Of a stretch of DNA of 64,000 nucleotides, positions 45,184 to 55,288 are shown in pieces. The translations under genes were made by a program, and so were the position numbers. The DNA lies in NCBI GenBank assembly GCA_905181705.1, contig CAJIYP010000003.1, forward strand, positions 496,001 through 560,000, written 5' to 3'. How positions within the stretch are numbered: the stretch's first letter is position 1; each line of letters begins with the position of its first letter. The stretch comes from Cryomorphaceae bacterium BACL29 MAG-121220-bin8 (lineage in GTDB: Bacteria > Bacteroidota > Bacteroidia > Flavobacteriales > Flavobacteriaceae). A model generated the notes under the pieces. It was not told the DNA's origin and made no database searches. It was given only the letters and a program-made list of their open reading frames with translations.

Positions 45184-47725
45184 TTGATAGAAATTATTTT
45201 TAGAAATTTAAAAAAGTATTCATTGATTTTCTTTTTAATGTTTAGTTTTTGTGTTTCCTCGCAAGAAAATTCATTTACAAAAGGAGATGAATATATTTTA
45301 GATGAAATTAGTGTTACGGGCTTAAGCAGTTTCAATGAAGCAAACCGTTATAGCTTATACAGGATTAAGAAAAGGTCAAAAAGTAAGGATTCCTGGAGAA
45401 CAAATTAGCGCTATAATTAGTAAATTGTGGAAACTTGATTTATTTAGTGATATAAATTTTTACTTGACAAATGTCGATGGAAATAAAGCTAGTATTGAAA
45501 TTGTAATTGAAGAATTACCTACACTATCTGAATATAAAATTACAGGTTTAAAGAAATCGAAAGTTGAAACAATTGTTTCTGAAACTGAACTTAAGAAAGG
45601 AAAAAAAATTACTCAAAACTTTATAAAAACTACCAAAAACTACATTGTAAATAAATACAAGAAAGATGGGTTTTTAAATACCAAGGTTCAAATTGATGTC
45701 AAACCTGATTCTACTGAATTAAATTACAGTAAAATGTTAATACGTGTAGATTTAGGAGATAGAGTTAAGGTGAGTGAAATTAACTTTACAGGAAATGAAG
45801 TTTTTAATTCAAAGAAACTTAAAAAGAAAATGAAAAATACTAAGACCAAGCTCTTAGGAAGGTTCTGGAAAAAATCTAAGTACATTGAAAAAGATTACAA
45901 AGAAGATCTGACTTCTATTTTAGATTTTTATAAAGAAAAAGGATATAGAGATGCCAGAATTAGTAAAGATTCTGTTATAATTGATAATAAAAACATCACT
46001 TTAGATTTAAATATTAAAGAAGGAAATAAATATTACTTCGGTAAAATTTCTTATTTAGGTAATACCGTTTATTCTGACAATCAATTGTCTCGAGCCCTTG
46101 GTTTATTTAAAGGAGACACGTATAATGGAGTTTTATTGAAAAAGAGAATTGCAGACAATACAAAACCTGATGGACAAGATTTAACAAATTTGTATCAAAA
46201 TAATGGTTATTTATTTTCAAGTATAAATCCAGTAGAGGTTGCGGCAAAAAATGATACAATTGACTTTGAAATTAGAATTATAGAGGGTAAACCTGCCTAT
46301 TTTAATAAAATTAGTGTAGTTGGTAACACCCGTACAAATGACCATGTTATTTATAGAGAATTAAGAACTAAACCAGGAGAACTTTACAGCAAGGATAAAG
46401 TAGTGAGAACGGTTAGAGAACTGGGGCAAATGGGGTTTTTCGATGCAGAACAAATTAGCCCTGATTTTAAAAATGTAGATCCCAATAACGGAACAGTTGA
46501 TATTCAATATGGCCTAGTTGAAAAAGGAGCGAGTCAAGTTGAACTACAAGGTGGATATGGTGGGGGTGGATTTATTGGAACTCTAGGTTTGTCATTTAAT
46601 AATTTTTCAGTTAGAGGATTAAAAGATAAATCCGCATATAAACCAGTGCCTATGGGAGATGGACAAAGTCTTTCATTACGTTTACAGGCTAACAGATTTT
46701 ACAGTACGCAAAGTTTCTCCTTTTCAGAACCCTGGCTTGGAGGGAAACAGCCTACTCAATTTTCTTTTTCTATTTCTAAAACTAAGCAGTATAGGTATGA
46801 CTACTTGACTGGCCTAGCTAATAAAAATCAGTCTTTTGAAATCTCCGGAGCTTCTATTGGTATAGCAAAGAGATTGAGAGTGCCAGATGATTATTTCACT
46901 TTCTCGCAAACACTTAGCTATCAGTATTATAACTTAAACAATTATTTTACTGGTTTATTCACTTTTGGTGATGGTAGGTCTAATAACATTGCCTACACTG
47001 CTAGTCTTTCAAGAAACAATACATTTATAAATCCTGTGTTTCCTGTTGGAGGATCTACATTTGAACTGAGTGGGAAGTTTACTTTACCATATTCTTTATT
47101 TAACAATGTAGATTATGCTGATTTAAAAAATCAAGCGGAATATCAAAATGATGATGGCACCCCTGATCAGCCAAAAATTGATCAAGAAAAATATAAATGG
47201 CTGGAGTTCTACAAAGTTAAATTTAAAGGTAGTTGGTATACTAAAATCATTGGTAAATTTGTTTTAAAAACACATGCTGAATTTGGTTTCTTAGGAGCTT
47301 ACAATAATGACAGAGGAATTATTCCTTTTGACAGATTTTTCTTAGGTGGTGATGGAATGTCGCAGTATGCTATGGATGGTAGAGAAACTATTCCACTGAG
47401 AGGATATCCAAATCAATCTTTATCAAGTCAAGATGGATCTACTATTTACAATAAATTTTCAATAGAACTGAGATACCCTATCACTCTTAAACCATCAGCA
47501 TCTATATTTGCTCTTACATTTTTAGAATCTGGAGACGGGTTTGACAGTTTTAGAGATTTTAATCCGTTTTATGGAAAAAGATCTCTTGGACTTGGAGTAA
47601 GAATATTCATGCCAGCATTCGGATTATTAGGAATTGACTTTGGCTATGGACTAGATAGTCAATACGATGGAGATCTTGTCTCTCACGGATGGGAAACGCA
47701 CTTTGTTATAGGACAACAATTTTAG
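45184..47725 (+). CDS. bamA: Outer membrane protein assembly factor BamA (single-base frameshift near 45340)
   Basis: Essential insertase of outer membrane beta-barrel proteins. Coding begins at a likely TTG at 45184 (alternative GTG 45169) with the signal NLKKYSLIFFLMFSFCVSS and continues through YILDEISVTGLSSFNE. There the frame breaks: the normal continuation QTVIAYTGLRKGQKVRIPG lies in the next frame, which runs to 47725. One extra G at 45340 explains it. Five POTRA domains (about to residue 430) and the 16-strand barrel with its RGY-type motif (PLRGYPNQSL) and final Phe are complete. The frame starting at ATG 45335 alone would lack a signal peptide, so the break is either an error or harmful. 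Confidence 0.9.
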
Positions 47726-47754
47726 AATTATTTCGTTATACAATGTAAATAAAC

Positions 47755-48507
47755 ATGAATAGACTAGCTGTTCCATATTTAATTATAATAAGCTTATTAA
47801 ATATAAATATTTCCTTTTCTCAAAAAGCGGAAAGAATTGGATATATAAATATGGAATATATTTTATCTAAAATGGAAGATTATAAAACTGCTAATCAACA
47901 GTTAGAAGAAAAAATAGGAAAATGGAAAAATGAAATTGAATTAATAAAAACAGAAATAAAAGTACTCAGAGATAGCTTAGAAATTGAAAGACCTTTACTT
48001 ACGTTTGATATAATTGAAGACAGAGAATCCGAAATTAAATTTGAAGAGAAACAACTAAATGACTACCAAATAAAACGTTTTGGAGTAAATGGAGATTGGG
48101 TAACACAAGAATTATTGCTGATTAGACCAATACAAGACCAAGTACTAAATGTAGTTGAAGCAATATCAAAGCAAAAAAAGTTTGACAAAATTTTTGACCA
48201 ATCTGCCGATGCAATTATGTTTTATTCCGAAAAAAAATACGATATTAGCGAGCTGGTTTTAAAAAGTATTTTAAAAACTGAAAAACTTGAAAAACTTAAG
48301 CTCGAATTTGAAGATGAAAAAACAAATCCCGAGTATGAAGCTAAAAAGAAGTTAATAGAAGAAACTAAAGCCAAAAAAGCTAAAGAAGTAAAAGCTAAAA
48401 GAGAGTTACTTTTAAAGCAAAGAGATGAAAAAAGGAAAGCCTATCAAAAAAGAAGAGATAGTCTTTTAGAATTAAGAAAAAAGAAAAATAACCCTAAAAA
48501 AAGTTAA
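47755..48507 (+). CDS. OmpH/Skp family periplasmic chaperone, long form
   Basis: Exported protein of 250 residues with signal ending near ISFSQ. The OmpH domain (IGYINMEYILSKMEDYKTANQQ) leads into long coiled-coil arms, and the C-terminal 60 residues are Lys/Glu-rich, longer than E. coli Skp. Skp binds unfolded outer membrane proteins and hands them to BamA. It follows bamA by 29 bases and precedes a second, shorter homologue, a standard pair in Flavobacteriia. Confidence 0.9.
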   Translation: MNRLAVPYLIIISLLNINISFSQKAERIGYINMEYILSKMEDYKTANQQLEEKIGKWKNEIELIKTEIKVLRDSLEIERPLLTFDIIEDRESEIKFEEKQLNDYQIKRFGVNGDWVTQELLLIRPIQDQVLNVVEAISKQKKFDKIFDQSADAIMFYSEKKYDISELVLKSILKTEKLEKLKLEFEDEKTNPEYEAKKKLIEETKAKKAKEVKAKRELLLKQRDEKRKAYQKRRDSLLELRKKKNNPKKS

Positions 48508-48510
48508 AAA

Positions 48511-49017
48511 ATGAAAACTTTTAAAACATTATCAAGTACTATTTTATTTTTATTTACTGTAGTTTCAATGACTGCCCAAAGTAAAGTTGCTCACATTAAT
48601 TCTCAAGCATTAATTAGTGAAATGCCAGAAGTAAAAGAAGCCCAAGCTCAACTTGAAAAACTTCAAAAAACTTATGCTACAGAGATTGAAGCTTCAATGA
48701 AAGAATACCAAACTAAACTTCAGACTTATGGAGCAGATCAGCAAAACCAAACTGAAGTTACTAATCAAGCTCGAGCTAAAGAATTACAAGGAATGGAACA
48801 AAATATTCAACAGTATCAACAAACTGCTCAACAAGACATACAAAAGAAACAAGCAGACTTGTTAAAGCCACTTGTAGATAAAGCCAAAGCCGCAATTCAA
48901 AAAATTGCAAAGGAGCAAGGTTTTGACTACGTAATTGATGCAACTGATGGAGGAAGCTTAATTTTAGCTAACGGTAAAGATTTGATGGCTGAAGTAAAAG
49001 TAGAATTAGGATTTTAA
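48511..49017 (+). CDS. OmpH/Skp family periplasmic chaperone, short form
   Basis: Exported protein of 168 residues with signal MKTFKTLSSTILFLFTVVSM ending at TAQS. The core is KVAHINSQALISEMPEVKEAQAQL, then a Gln-rich coiled coil (QNIQQYQQTAQQDIQ) and the C-terminal strand GFDYVIDATDGGSLIL. Its size and layout match E. coli Skp. It starts 3 bases after the longer homologue and is followed by a strong terminator, so it ends the bamA operon. Confidence 0.92.
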   Translation: MKTFKTLSSTILFLFTVVSMTAQSKVAHINSQALISEMPEVKEAQAQLEKLQKTYATEIEASMKEYQTKLQTYGADQQNQTEVTNQARAKELQGMEQNIQQYQQTAQQDIQKKQADLLKPLVDKAKAAIQKIAKEQGFDYVIDATDGGSLILANGKDLMAEVKVELGF

Positions 49018-49048
49018 TAATACTTTTTCCAACTCTTTTAAAATTTTA

Positions 49049-49081
49049 AACTACCTAAAACTTTTAGGTAGTTTTTTTTTA
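49049..49081 (+). terminator. Rho-independent terminator after the ompH pair
   Basis: Ten-pair perfect stem AACTACCTAA/TTAGGTAGTT with a five-base loop, followed by a run of about nine T. It ends the uppS-bamA-ompH transcript 31 bases after the stop. Confidence 0.9.
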
Positions 49082-49087
49082 CTTTTG
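49080..49087 (+). promoter_or_regulatory. Possible -7 element of murI
   Basis: TACTTTTG fits TAnnTTTG but lies only 4 bases before the murI ATG and overlaps the terminator tail, so it would give a nearly leaderless message. Weak evidence. Confidence 0.3.
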
Positions 49088-49091
49088 TTTA

Positions 49092-49862
49092 ATGAATAAC
49101 TCCCCTATAGGAATATTTGACTCAGGAATTGGAGGAATAACTATTCTAAATTCAATAAAAAATCTGTTACCCAACGAAAGCATAATTTATTATTCTGATA
49201 ATCTAAACTCGCCCTACGGAAATAAATCTAAAATTGAAATTGAAAAATTAAGCTTCAAAAACGTAGAGTTTTTAATAAATAAGGGTTGTAAAATTATAGT
49301 AGTTGCTTGCAACACTGCTACTACAAACAGTATAAAAAAACTTAGAGCTAACTTTAATATTCCATTCATAGGTATTGAGCCAGCTATTAAGCCTGCAGCA
49401 ATGAAAACTAAAAGTGGTTTGATTGGGGTTTTGGCGACAGAAGGAACACTATCTAGTCTACTGTTCGGCAAAACATCTAGTAATCATTCCTTAAATGTTA
49501 ATATTATTGAAAAAAATGCAGAAGGTCTTGTTGAGTTAATTGAAAAAGGAATTTTTCATGGTGAAAAAATTGAGGAAATTTTAAAAAAATGTTTACTACC
49601 AATGATTGAACAAAAAATAGATCATTTGGTGCTAGGATGCACGCATTATCCTATTTTAATAAATACTATAAAATCCATAATTCCAAATACCATTAAAATA
49701 ATTGACAATGGAGAAGCAGTCGCATTACAAACCAAAAGAATATTAAAAAAAAATCAAATAGAAAACAGTTCTTTAGAACTTAAATATTTATTTTATTGCA
49801 ATGGATCGCCCATGTCACTCAATAAGATTTTAAATAATAAATTTACAGTCAACAAAGTATAA
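49092..49862 (+). CDS. murI: Glutamate racemase
   Basis: Cofactor-independent racemase of 256 residues that makes D-glutamate for peptidoglycan. The two catalytic cysteines are in VVACNTATT (Cys73) and LGCTHYPIL near residue 180; the N-terminal GIFDSGIGG and YYSDNLNSPYG bind substrate. Normal length. It stands right after the ompH terminator, and nfu begins at the base after its stop codon, so these two are cotranscribed. Confidence 0.96.
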   Translation: MNNSPIGIFDSGIGGITILNSIKNLLPNESIIYYSDNLNSPYGNKSKIEIEKLSFKNVEFLINKGCKIIVVACNTATTNSIKKLRANFNIPFIGIEPAIKPAAMKTKSGLIGVLATEGTLSSLLFGKTSSNHSLNVNIIEKNAEGLVELIEKGIFHGEKIEEILKKCLLPMIEQKIDHLVLGCTHYPILINTIKSIIPNTIKIIDNGEAVALQTKRILKKNQIENSSLELKYLFYCNGSPMSLNKILNNKFTVNKV

Positions 49863-50750
49863 ATGGAAAAACATATTATTAAATTCAAAGAAACTAGTAG
49901 AGAGGAAGAACTTGAGTTTTATTCAAATAATTTTTTGTCAGAAAAAAGAATTGAATTTGAAAAAATTGAAGAAACAAAACAATTTCCTCTAATTCAACAA
50001 ATTTTTTACCTCCCGTTTGTTAAAAAAGTGATTTTAAATAAACGATCCGTTTATATAGAAAAATTAAATATTCTTGATTGGAAAGATGTTCAAAATGAAC
50101 TCTGTAAACAAATGCAGGATTTTCTTAATGAAGGTGGTTTAGTTAGTCAAATAGATCAGAATAAAAATTCTCCTACAACAGTTTATGCCGAAAGTACTCC
50201 CAATCCTAATGTGATGAAATTTGTTGTCAACAAAAAAATAGTCAAAGGAGTTTATGAATTTAAAAATGTTAATGAAACTCAAAACGCTCCTATAGCAAAA
50301 TCCTTATTTACTTTTCCTTTTGTAAAAGAAGTTTTTTTAGATTTTAATTTTATTTCCGTTACCCAAAACTCTGATTCAAATTGGGAGGAAAACACAATGG
50401 ATGTAAGAGAGTTTATTCGATCTTATATACAAGACAATAACACCTTGATTCATGAAGACCTTATTGAAGATAATTCTAATGTAGTTGAAGTTGACTTTGA
50501 AAAAATAGATGATGTTTCTAAAGAAATTATTGATATTATTGAAAAACATGTCAAGCCAGCAGTTGCAGCAGATGGGGGGAATATTGTATTTCAATCTTAT
50601 GACCAAGAAACTAAAAATGTAAATGTAATTTTACAAGGTGCTTGTAGTGGGTGCCCCTCATCTACAGTTACTCTAAAAAGTGGTATTGAAAATATGCTTA
50701 AAGAAATGCTTCCAGGAATGATATCTGATGTAAATGCAATAAATGGATAA
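49863..50750 (+). CDS. NifU/Nfu-type iron-sulfur cluster carrier with two N-terminal Nfu_N domains
   Basis: Protein of 295 residues that would carry and deliver [4Fe-4S] clusters. It has two Nfu N-terminal domains in tandem: one at about 1-85 (degenerate, without the ExTPNPN phrase) and one at about 100-190 beginning YAESTPNPNVMKF. The NifU C-terminal domain follows at about 218-290 with HVKPAVAADGGNI and the cluster-binding CSGC pair (GACSGCPSSTVTL). Such long forms are normal in Bacteroidota. It directly follows murI. Confidence 0.9.
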   Translation: MEKHIIKFKETSREEELEFYSNNFLSEKRIEFEKIEETKQFPLIQQIFYLPFVKKVILNKRSVYIEKLNILDWKDVQNELCKQMQDFLNEGGLVSQIDQNKNSPTTVYAESTPNPNVMKFVVNKKIVKGVYEFKNVNETQNAPIAKSLFTFPFVKEVFLDFNFISVTQNSDSNWEENTMDVREFIRSYIQDNNTLIHEDLIEDNSNVVEVDFEKIDDVSKEIIDIIEKHVKPAVAADGGNIVFQSYDQETKNVNVILQGACSGCPSSTVTLKSGIENMLKEMLPGMISDVNAING

Positions 50751-50759
50751 TTATTAAAA

Positions 50760-51425
50760 CTATCCCGAGATAAATTCTTTCAAATAATCAGGTTCAAAAT
50801 ATGCAATATCTTCAAAATCTGAACTATTGAATTTTTGATAAGATAAAAAAGTCATTTCTTTAGCAGATGGAAAAGTATTGTTACTAGAGAAAATTAAATT
50901 AGAATTTTTTTTAATTAATCTCTCACATTTTTCTTGACCATTTCCTATAAAAAACAATTTATTTTCTGAAATATATTTATCAAAAGAGTTCTTTTTTATA
51001 ATTTCTGGAATAACTTTTCTAACCATATTAAAGTTAGAATCAAAAACTGCTGAATACACCTCATCTCTTCTTGCGTCCATCACTGGAACAATTAATCCTT
51101 TTTTAACTTTTAATTGTTTTCCTAAAACGAGAAGAGTAGAAACAGATATTAGGGGTATATCTAAGGCATAACACAATCCCTTAGCCGCTGCAACACCAAT
51201 TCTTAGACCTGTGTAGGATCCTGGCCCTTTACTAACTGCTATTGCTGACAATTTTTTTACAGAGACATGAGACTCTTTTAGAGATTCTTGAATAAAAGAA
51301 TGCAGGTTGGTTGAATGAGAATATTTTTCGTCATTTTTTTCTTTAAGAAAAATTAACTTACCATTTAAAGAAAGTGAAATTGAACAGTTAGTTGTTGAAG
51401 ATTCAATATTTAAAATATAAGACAT
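50760..51425 (-). CDS. tsaB: tRNA threonylcarbamoyladenosine synthesis protein TsaB
   Basis: ASKHA-fold protein of 221 residues, partner of TsaD and TsaE in making t6A37 on ANN-decoding tRNAs. LNIESSTTNCSISLS at the start and the phrase GPGSYTGLRIGVAAAKGLC near 67-86 identify it. As in other TsaB proteins the metal-binding histidines of TsaD are absent. It follows the tolC-like gene by 7 bases, the last gene of the efflux operon, an incidental neighbour. Confidence 0.93.
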   Translation of the reverse strand: MSYILNIESSTTNCSISLSLNGKLIFLKEKNDEKYSHSTNLHSFIQESLKESHVSVKKLSAIAVSKGPGSYTGLRIGVAAAKGLCYALDIPLISVSTLLVLGKQLKVKKGLIVPVMDARRDEVYSAVFDSNFNMVRKVIPEIIKKNSFDKYISENKLFFIGNGQEKCERLIKKNSNLIFSSNNTFPSAKEMTFLSYQKFNSSDFEDIAYFEPDYLKEFISG

Positions 51426-51432
51426 ATTAAAA

Positions 51433-52848
51433 CTACTTTACAGTAATTGGAACTCCAAAATAAAATTCTAAAACTTTTAACTTAAAAATATAATCATATT
51501 TTGTTCTTATAAGCTCAGATTGTGCTAACTCATATCTTTGTTTAGCTTGAGTAAAATCAAAAGAATTCATTGCTCCAACTTGAAATTTATTCTGAGCATA
51601 TTCAAAGGCTAGTTCTCGAGCATCAACTAGTTTTAGGGATGCTATATAAGCTTTGTATGCTCCCCTTGCATCATTAAATGATTGATTGACTGTGTTTTCT
51701 AAATCTAATTTTTTTTGTTCTAAAGAATTCTCAGTTCTTAAAATATTAATCTTTGTTTGATTCACATTTGACCTTCTAGATAAATTATTTAAAATGGGTA
51801 TAGAGAGGCTAAATCCAAAATTTTGCCCAGCATTTAAATCAAATTGTTTTGAAAAAGATTGTGGATTTGCAGTTGCCATTTTTGTATAAGGAGCCAAAAC
51901 TCTTTCCCCCGACCCCTCAACAACTCCAATTGGTGTAAACACAATTTCATCGGTTGGTACAAATCTATCAGAGTAACCTATCCTAGAGCTGTAGGAGTAA
52001 AATGCCGATAGACTCGGCTTTAATAAAGCTTTTGATATTTCTAAATCTTTTTTAGCGATCTCTAAGTTGGTTTCAAAAACTTTTATCTCTGTTTTATTAT
52101 TTACAGCATAACTAAAAATCTCTTCTGGCGTTTTGCTCATTACATCAGAAATTGGAATGTCATAAGTTTCATTAGCAATCTCAAAATTTTCAAAATCATC
52201 AATTAATAACAATTGAGCCAAAGAAATTTTTGATAAGTAATAGCTATTTTGTGCATCTACTAAGTTTTTTTCTTGAGATGCTAGATTTGCTTCAATTTCA
52301 TATAAATCACCTTTTGGAACAACCCCAGAATCAACTAACTCCTTTATCCTTTTCAATTCCTTAATAGTAATGTCTAATTGTAATTTTTGAACAGAAAGAG
52401 ATTCTTTACTAAATAAAATCTGGAGATATGAATTAGCGACCAATAGTGCTACGTTTTCGGTCATGTCCTCTAACTGATATTGACTAGCCAGAATAGAAAG
52501 GTTTGCTCTATGTAACCTTTTTACATTTTGAAGACCACCATACACACTAATATTCATGTTTAAGTTCATGGAAGTAAACTGAGTGGTTACATTTTCTAAT
52601 AATCCAGTTGTAATATTTTGATTTAATCCAATATTCCAAGAGTGATTACTGCCTATATTAATATTTGGGAGAAAACTTCCAATTGCTCCTTGTTTATTAA
52701 TTTCTGAACCAGCATAATCTAATTGAGACTGTTTGATTGAAATATTCATTTCAAGGGCTCTATTAACACACTCTTCAAGAGTCCATGATTTTTGGGCTAA
52801 CAAAATATTGGGAACAATTATTATAAATAAATACTTTAAAAATTTCAT
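51433..52848 (-). CDS. TolC family outer membrane efflux protein
   Basis: Outer membrane channel of 471 residues; start 52848 gives the signal MKFLKYLFIIIVPNILLAQ, and the longer frame only overlaps the previous gene. Two OEP repeats are visible: KSWTLEECVNRALEMN at the start of the first half and the coiled-coil regions with LANQ-like LVANSYLQIL and DARGAYKAYIASL. It forms the exit duct of the MacB-type pump whose other parts are encoded directly upstream (13 bases). Confidence 0.92.
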   Translation of the reverse strand: MKFLKYLFIIIVPNILLAQKSWTLEECVNRALEMNISIKQSQLDYAGSEINKQGAIGSFLPNINIGSNHSWNIGLNQNITTGLLENVTTQFTSMNLNMNISVYGGLQNVKRLHRANLSILASQYQLEDMTENVALLVANSYLQILFSKESLSVQKLQLDITIKELKRIKELVDSGVVPKGDLYEIEANLASQEKNLVDAQNSYYLSKISLAQLLLIDDFENFEIANETYDIPISDVMSKTPEEIFSYAVNNKTEIKVFETNLEIAKKDLEISKALLKPSLSAFYSYSSRIGYSDRFVPTDEIVFTPIGVVEGSGERVLAPYTKMATANPQSFSKQFDLNAGQNFGFSLSIPILNNLSRRSNVNQTKINILRTENSLEQKKLDLENTVNQSFNDARGAYKAYIASLKLVDARELAFEYAQNKFQVGAMNSFDFTQAKQRYELAQSELIRTKYDYIFKLKVLEFYFGVPITVK

Positions 52849-52861
52849 AATTTCTTTCTGT

Positions 52862-54004
52862 TTAATCAAAAGAAGTAGTTGCATCATCTTCACTTTCTAC
52901 TTCGCCTCTTTTTATTGGTTCTGTTTTATTCCAAACTTTAATCTTGTCTGTTTTTTTAACTCCACTTATTAATTCTGCATTAACTCCATCTGAAATACCA
53001 AGTTTAACGTTTTTTCTAATAAATTTCTGACTTGTAGTTTCTATCTCTACGAAAGGAATTTTAGTTTTTGAATCATATTGGAGAAGAGCTTCACTAATTG
53101 CCAAAATACCTTCTTTTTTATCAGTGACAATAGAAGCATTGGCACTGTATCCAGCTCTAACCACATACTCGTCATCTAAATAGACTTCTCCTTCAATTTT
53201 AAATTGAATTGCGCCTGCAACCTCTGTTCCTTTAGGAGCAATTAACCTCAGTTTAGCTTTGTATTCTTTATTCTCAATAGCGCCAAGAGTTACTATTAGC
53301 GGCATATTAACAGAAAGTTTACCTACTTCCCCCTCATCAACTTGTCCCTCAAATATCATTTTATTAAGATCCGCAATAGTAGCTATTGTACTTCCTGCGT
53401 TAAATGTATTTGCTTGAATTACTTGATCTCCTTCCTTAATGGGAATTTCTAATACCGTCCCTGAAACAGTCGCTCTAACATTAGTGTTGGTAATGGATGA
53501 TCCTCCAGAGGAACCTAACTTTATTATTTGAAGGTCACTCTTTGCGTTGGATAAATTTTGCATGTCTTGACTATACCTTAATTCCGAAGAGTTAAATTCT
53601 TGTTCCGAAATAATTTCTTTTTTAAATAAAGCTTGATTTCTTTGGAATTCAATTTTTGAATTTTTCATTACAATTTGAGCATTTTTTACTCTTCCCTCTG
53701 CACTGTTAAGAGTCTGTTCGTTTGGAACAACTTTTATTCTAGCAATCAAATCTCCTGCTAAAATTTCGTCTCCTTCCTCAACATATATTTCCTGAATAAT
53801 ACCGGCTATTTGCGGTACTATGTTAACCTCATCTTCAGGTAAAACTTTTCCGGTAGCCACAATTTTCTCTTCAATAGTAGTCGTTATTAAAGTTTGTGTG
53901 TCATACACAATAGAGGATTTGCTGTTAGATTTTATAAAAAAGGCACTAGCAAATAAAATTCCTCCAATTAGCAATGTAATTCCGATGTATTTTAAATATT
54001 TCAT
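52862..54004 (-). CDS. HlyD/MacA-type membrane fusion protein
   Basis: Periplasmic adaptor of 380 residues with an N-terminal membrane anchor (about 5-25). The lipoyl halves flank a coiled coil: VNIVPQIAGIIQEIYVEEGDEILAGDLIARI at about 60-90 (first half) and RATVSGTVLEIPIKEGDQV (second), with helical NAQIVMKNSKIEFQRNQALF between. A beta-barrel domain and membrane-proximal domain follow. It links the MacB-type transporter to the TolC-type channel encoded next. Confidence 0.92.
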   Translation of the reverse strand: MKYLKYIGITLLIGGILFASAFFIKSNSKSSIVYDTQTLITTTIEEKIVATGKVLPEDEVNIVPQIAGIIQEIYVEEGDEILAGDLIARIKVVPNEQTLNSAEGRVKNAQIVMKNSKIEFQRNQALFKKEIISEQEFNSSELRYSQDMQNLSNAKSDLQIIKLGSSGGSSITNTNVRATVSGTVLEIPIKEGDQVIQANTFNAGSTIATIADLNKMIFEGQVDEGEVGKLSVNMPLIVTLGAIENKEYKAKLRLIAPKGTEVAGAIQFKIEGEVYLDDEYVVRAGYSANASIVTDKKEGILAISEALLQYDSKTKIPFVEIETTSQKFIRKNVKLGISDGVNAELISGVKKTDKIKVWNKTEPIKRGEVESEDDATTSFD

Positions 54005-54021
54005 ATTAATTAATTATTTAA

Positions 54022-55287
54022 TTATTCTTCTCTTAATGCGTCAATTGGTTTAACGCTAACCGCTTTTTGAGCAGGTATTATACCTATTAATGTTCCAAGT
54101 GTTATCATAAGTGCTAATGCTCCTAAAACATAAGGTATAGGCACTGTTGGGTTAGTGTATGGAAAATCTGTCATGTCTTCAGTTGCAGCATTAATACCAT
54201 AAAGAACTAATGCACCTAAAATAATACCTATAACTCCTGCTAGGATAGTTAAGAAAACAGATTCTAAAATAATTTGAGACCTTACTTCAGATGGAGTTGC
54301 CCCTAACGCTCTCCTAATTCCAATTTCTTTTGTTCTTTCTTTAACTGATATTAATAATATATTTCCAATTCCAATGACCCCAGCTAATATGGTTGCAATT
54401 CCAACTACAAGAGATAAAAAAGTAAGGCCATTGGCAAAATTCATGGTTTTTCTAAAAATTTCCCCTAAGTTAAATCCCCCAATAGCACGATCATCATCTG
54501 GATGAATTTTATGTATTTGCTTTAAAGTTACTTTTATATTTTTTTCCACTTCCAATCCACTAATATTTTCATCTGCAGATACCATAAAAAAACTAACATC
54601 GTCTCCAGTATTGAATATCTTTTTAAAAGTTGCAAAGGGAATGTAAATATCTCCATCATCTCCAAAACCACCACCTTGAACAAACTTATGTACTCCCACC
54701 ACTACAAAGTTTAATTTATTAATACTTATAAATTTACCAATAGGATCTTCACCTTTCTCAAAAAGTTCTGCTAAGGTTCTTTCACCAATAACACATACTT
54801 TTCTTTCTTTTTCAATATCTGAATTATTTATAAATCTCCCTCCATCGAAAATTTTTGCAGTAGCTATTTTTATATATTCAGGAAATTCACCATAAATAGC
54901 ATAGGTTCCGGTTTTATTTCCTCTAACTATATTTCCTCCAGCAGAACCAAAAACACCAGCTACTTGTCTAGGTGCAATAAACTTAATCCCTTTTACTCTT
55001 TTTTTAATAATTTCGGCATCTCCTAATTTTAATTGAATTGCCCTTTCAGATTTATATCCTGCATATGGAATACTCGTGTACTGAGCCCAGACAAAAATAC
55101 TATTAGATGCTATAGACTGAAAAGCTCTTTCAAACCCATTATCTAGTCCTTTGGAAGAACCAGCCAAGGTAATATATATAAAAATACCCCATAATACTCC
55201 TATCATAGTGATAACAGTTCTAACCTTGTTTTTTTGGATAGATCCAAAAATTTCTTGCCAAGTGTCTTTGTCAAATAATCTTTTCAT
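54022..55287 (-). CDS. MacB-type ABC transporter permease (second)
   Basis: Inner-membrane permease of 421 residues. First TM helix at about 22-42, a large periplasmic MacB_PCD domain (about 45-270) and three C-terminal TM helices of the FtsX domain (about 290-415). The phrase ISVKERTKEIGIRRALGATP is the typical coupling segment. The first TM domain has no fused ATPase, unlike E. coli MacB; the ATPase is a separate gene two steps upstream. It lies 1 base after the first permease. Confidence 0.93.
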   Translation of the reverse strand: MKRLFDKDTWQEIFGSIQKNKVRTVITMIGVLWGIFIYITLAGSSKGLDNGFERAFQSIASNSIFVWAQYTSIPYAGYKSERAIQLKLGDAEIIKKRVKGIKFIAPRQVAGVFGSAGGNIVRGNKTGTYAIYGEFPEYIKIATAKIFDGGRFINNSDIEKERKVCVIGERTLAELFEKGEDPIGKFISINKLNFVVVGVHKFVQGGGFGDDGDIYIPFATFKKIFNTGDDVSFFMVSADENISGLEVEKNIKVTLKQIHKIHPDDDRAIGGFNLGEIFRKTMNFANGLTFLSLVVGIATILAGVIGIGNILLISVKERTKEIGIRRALGATPSEVRSQIILESVFLTILAGVIGIILGALVLYGINAATEDMTDFPYTNPTVPIPYVLGALALMITLGTLIGIIPAQKAVSVKPIDALREE

Positions 55288-55288
55288 A

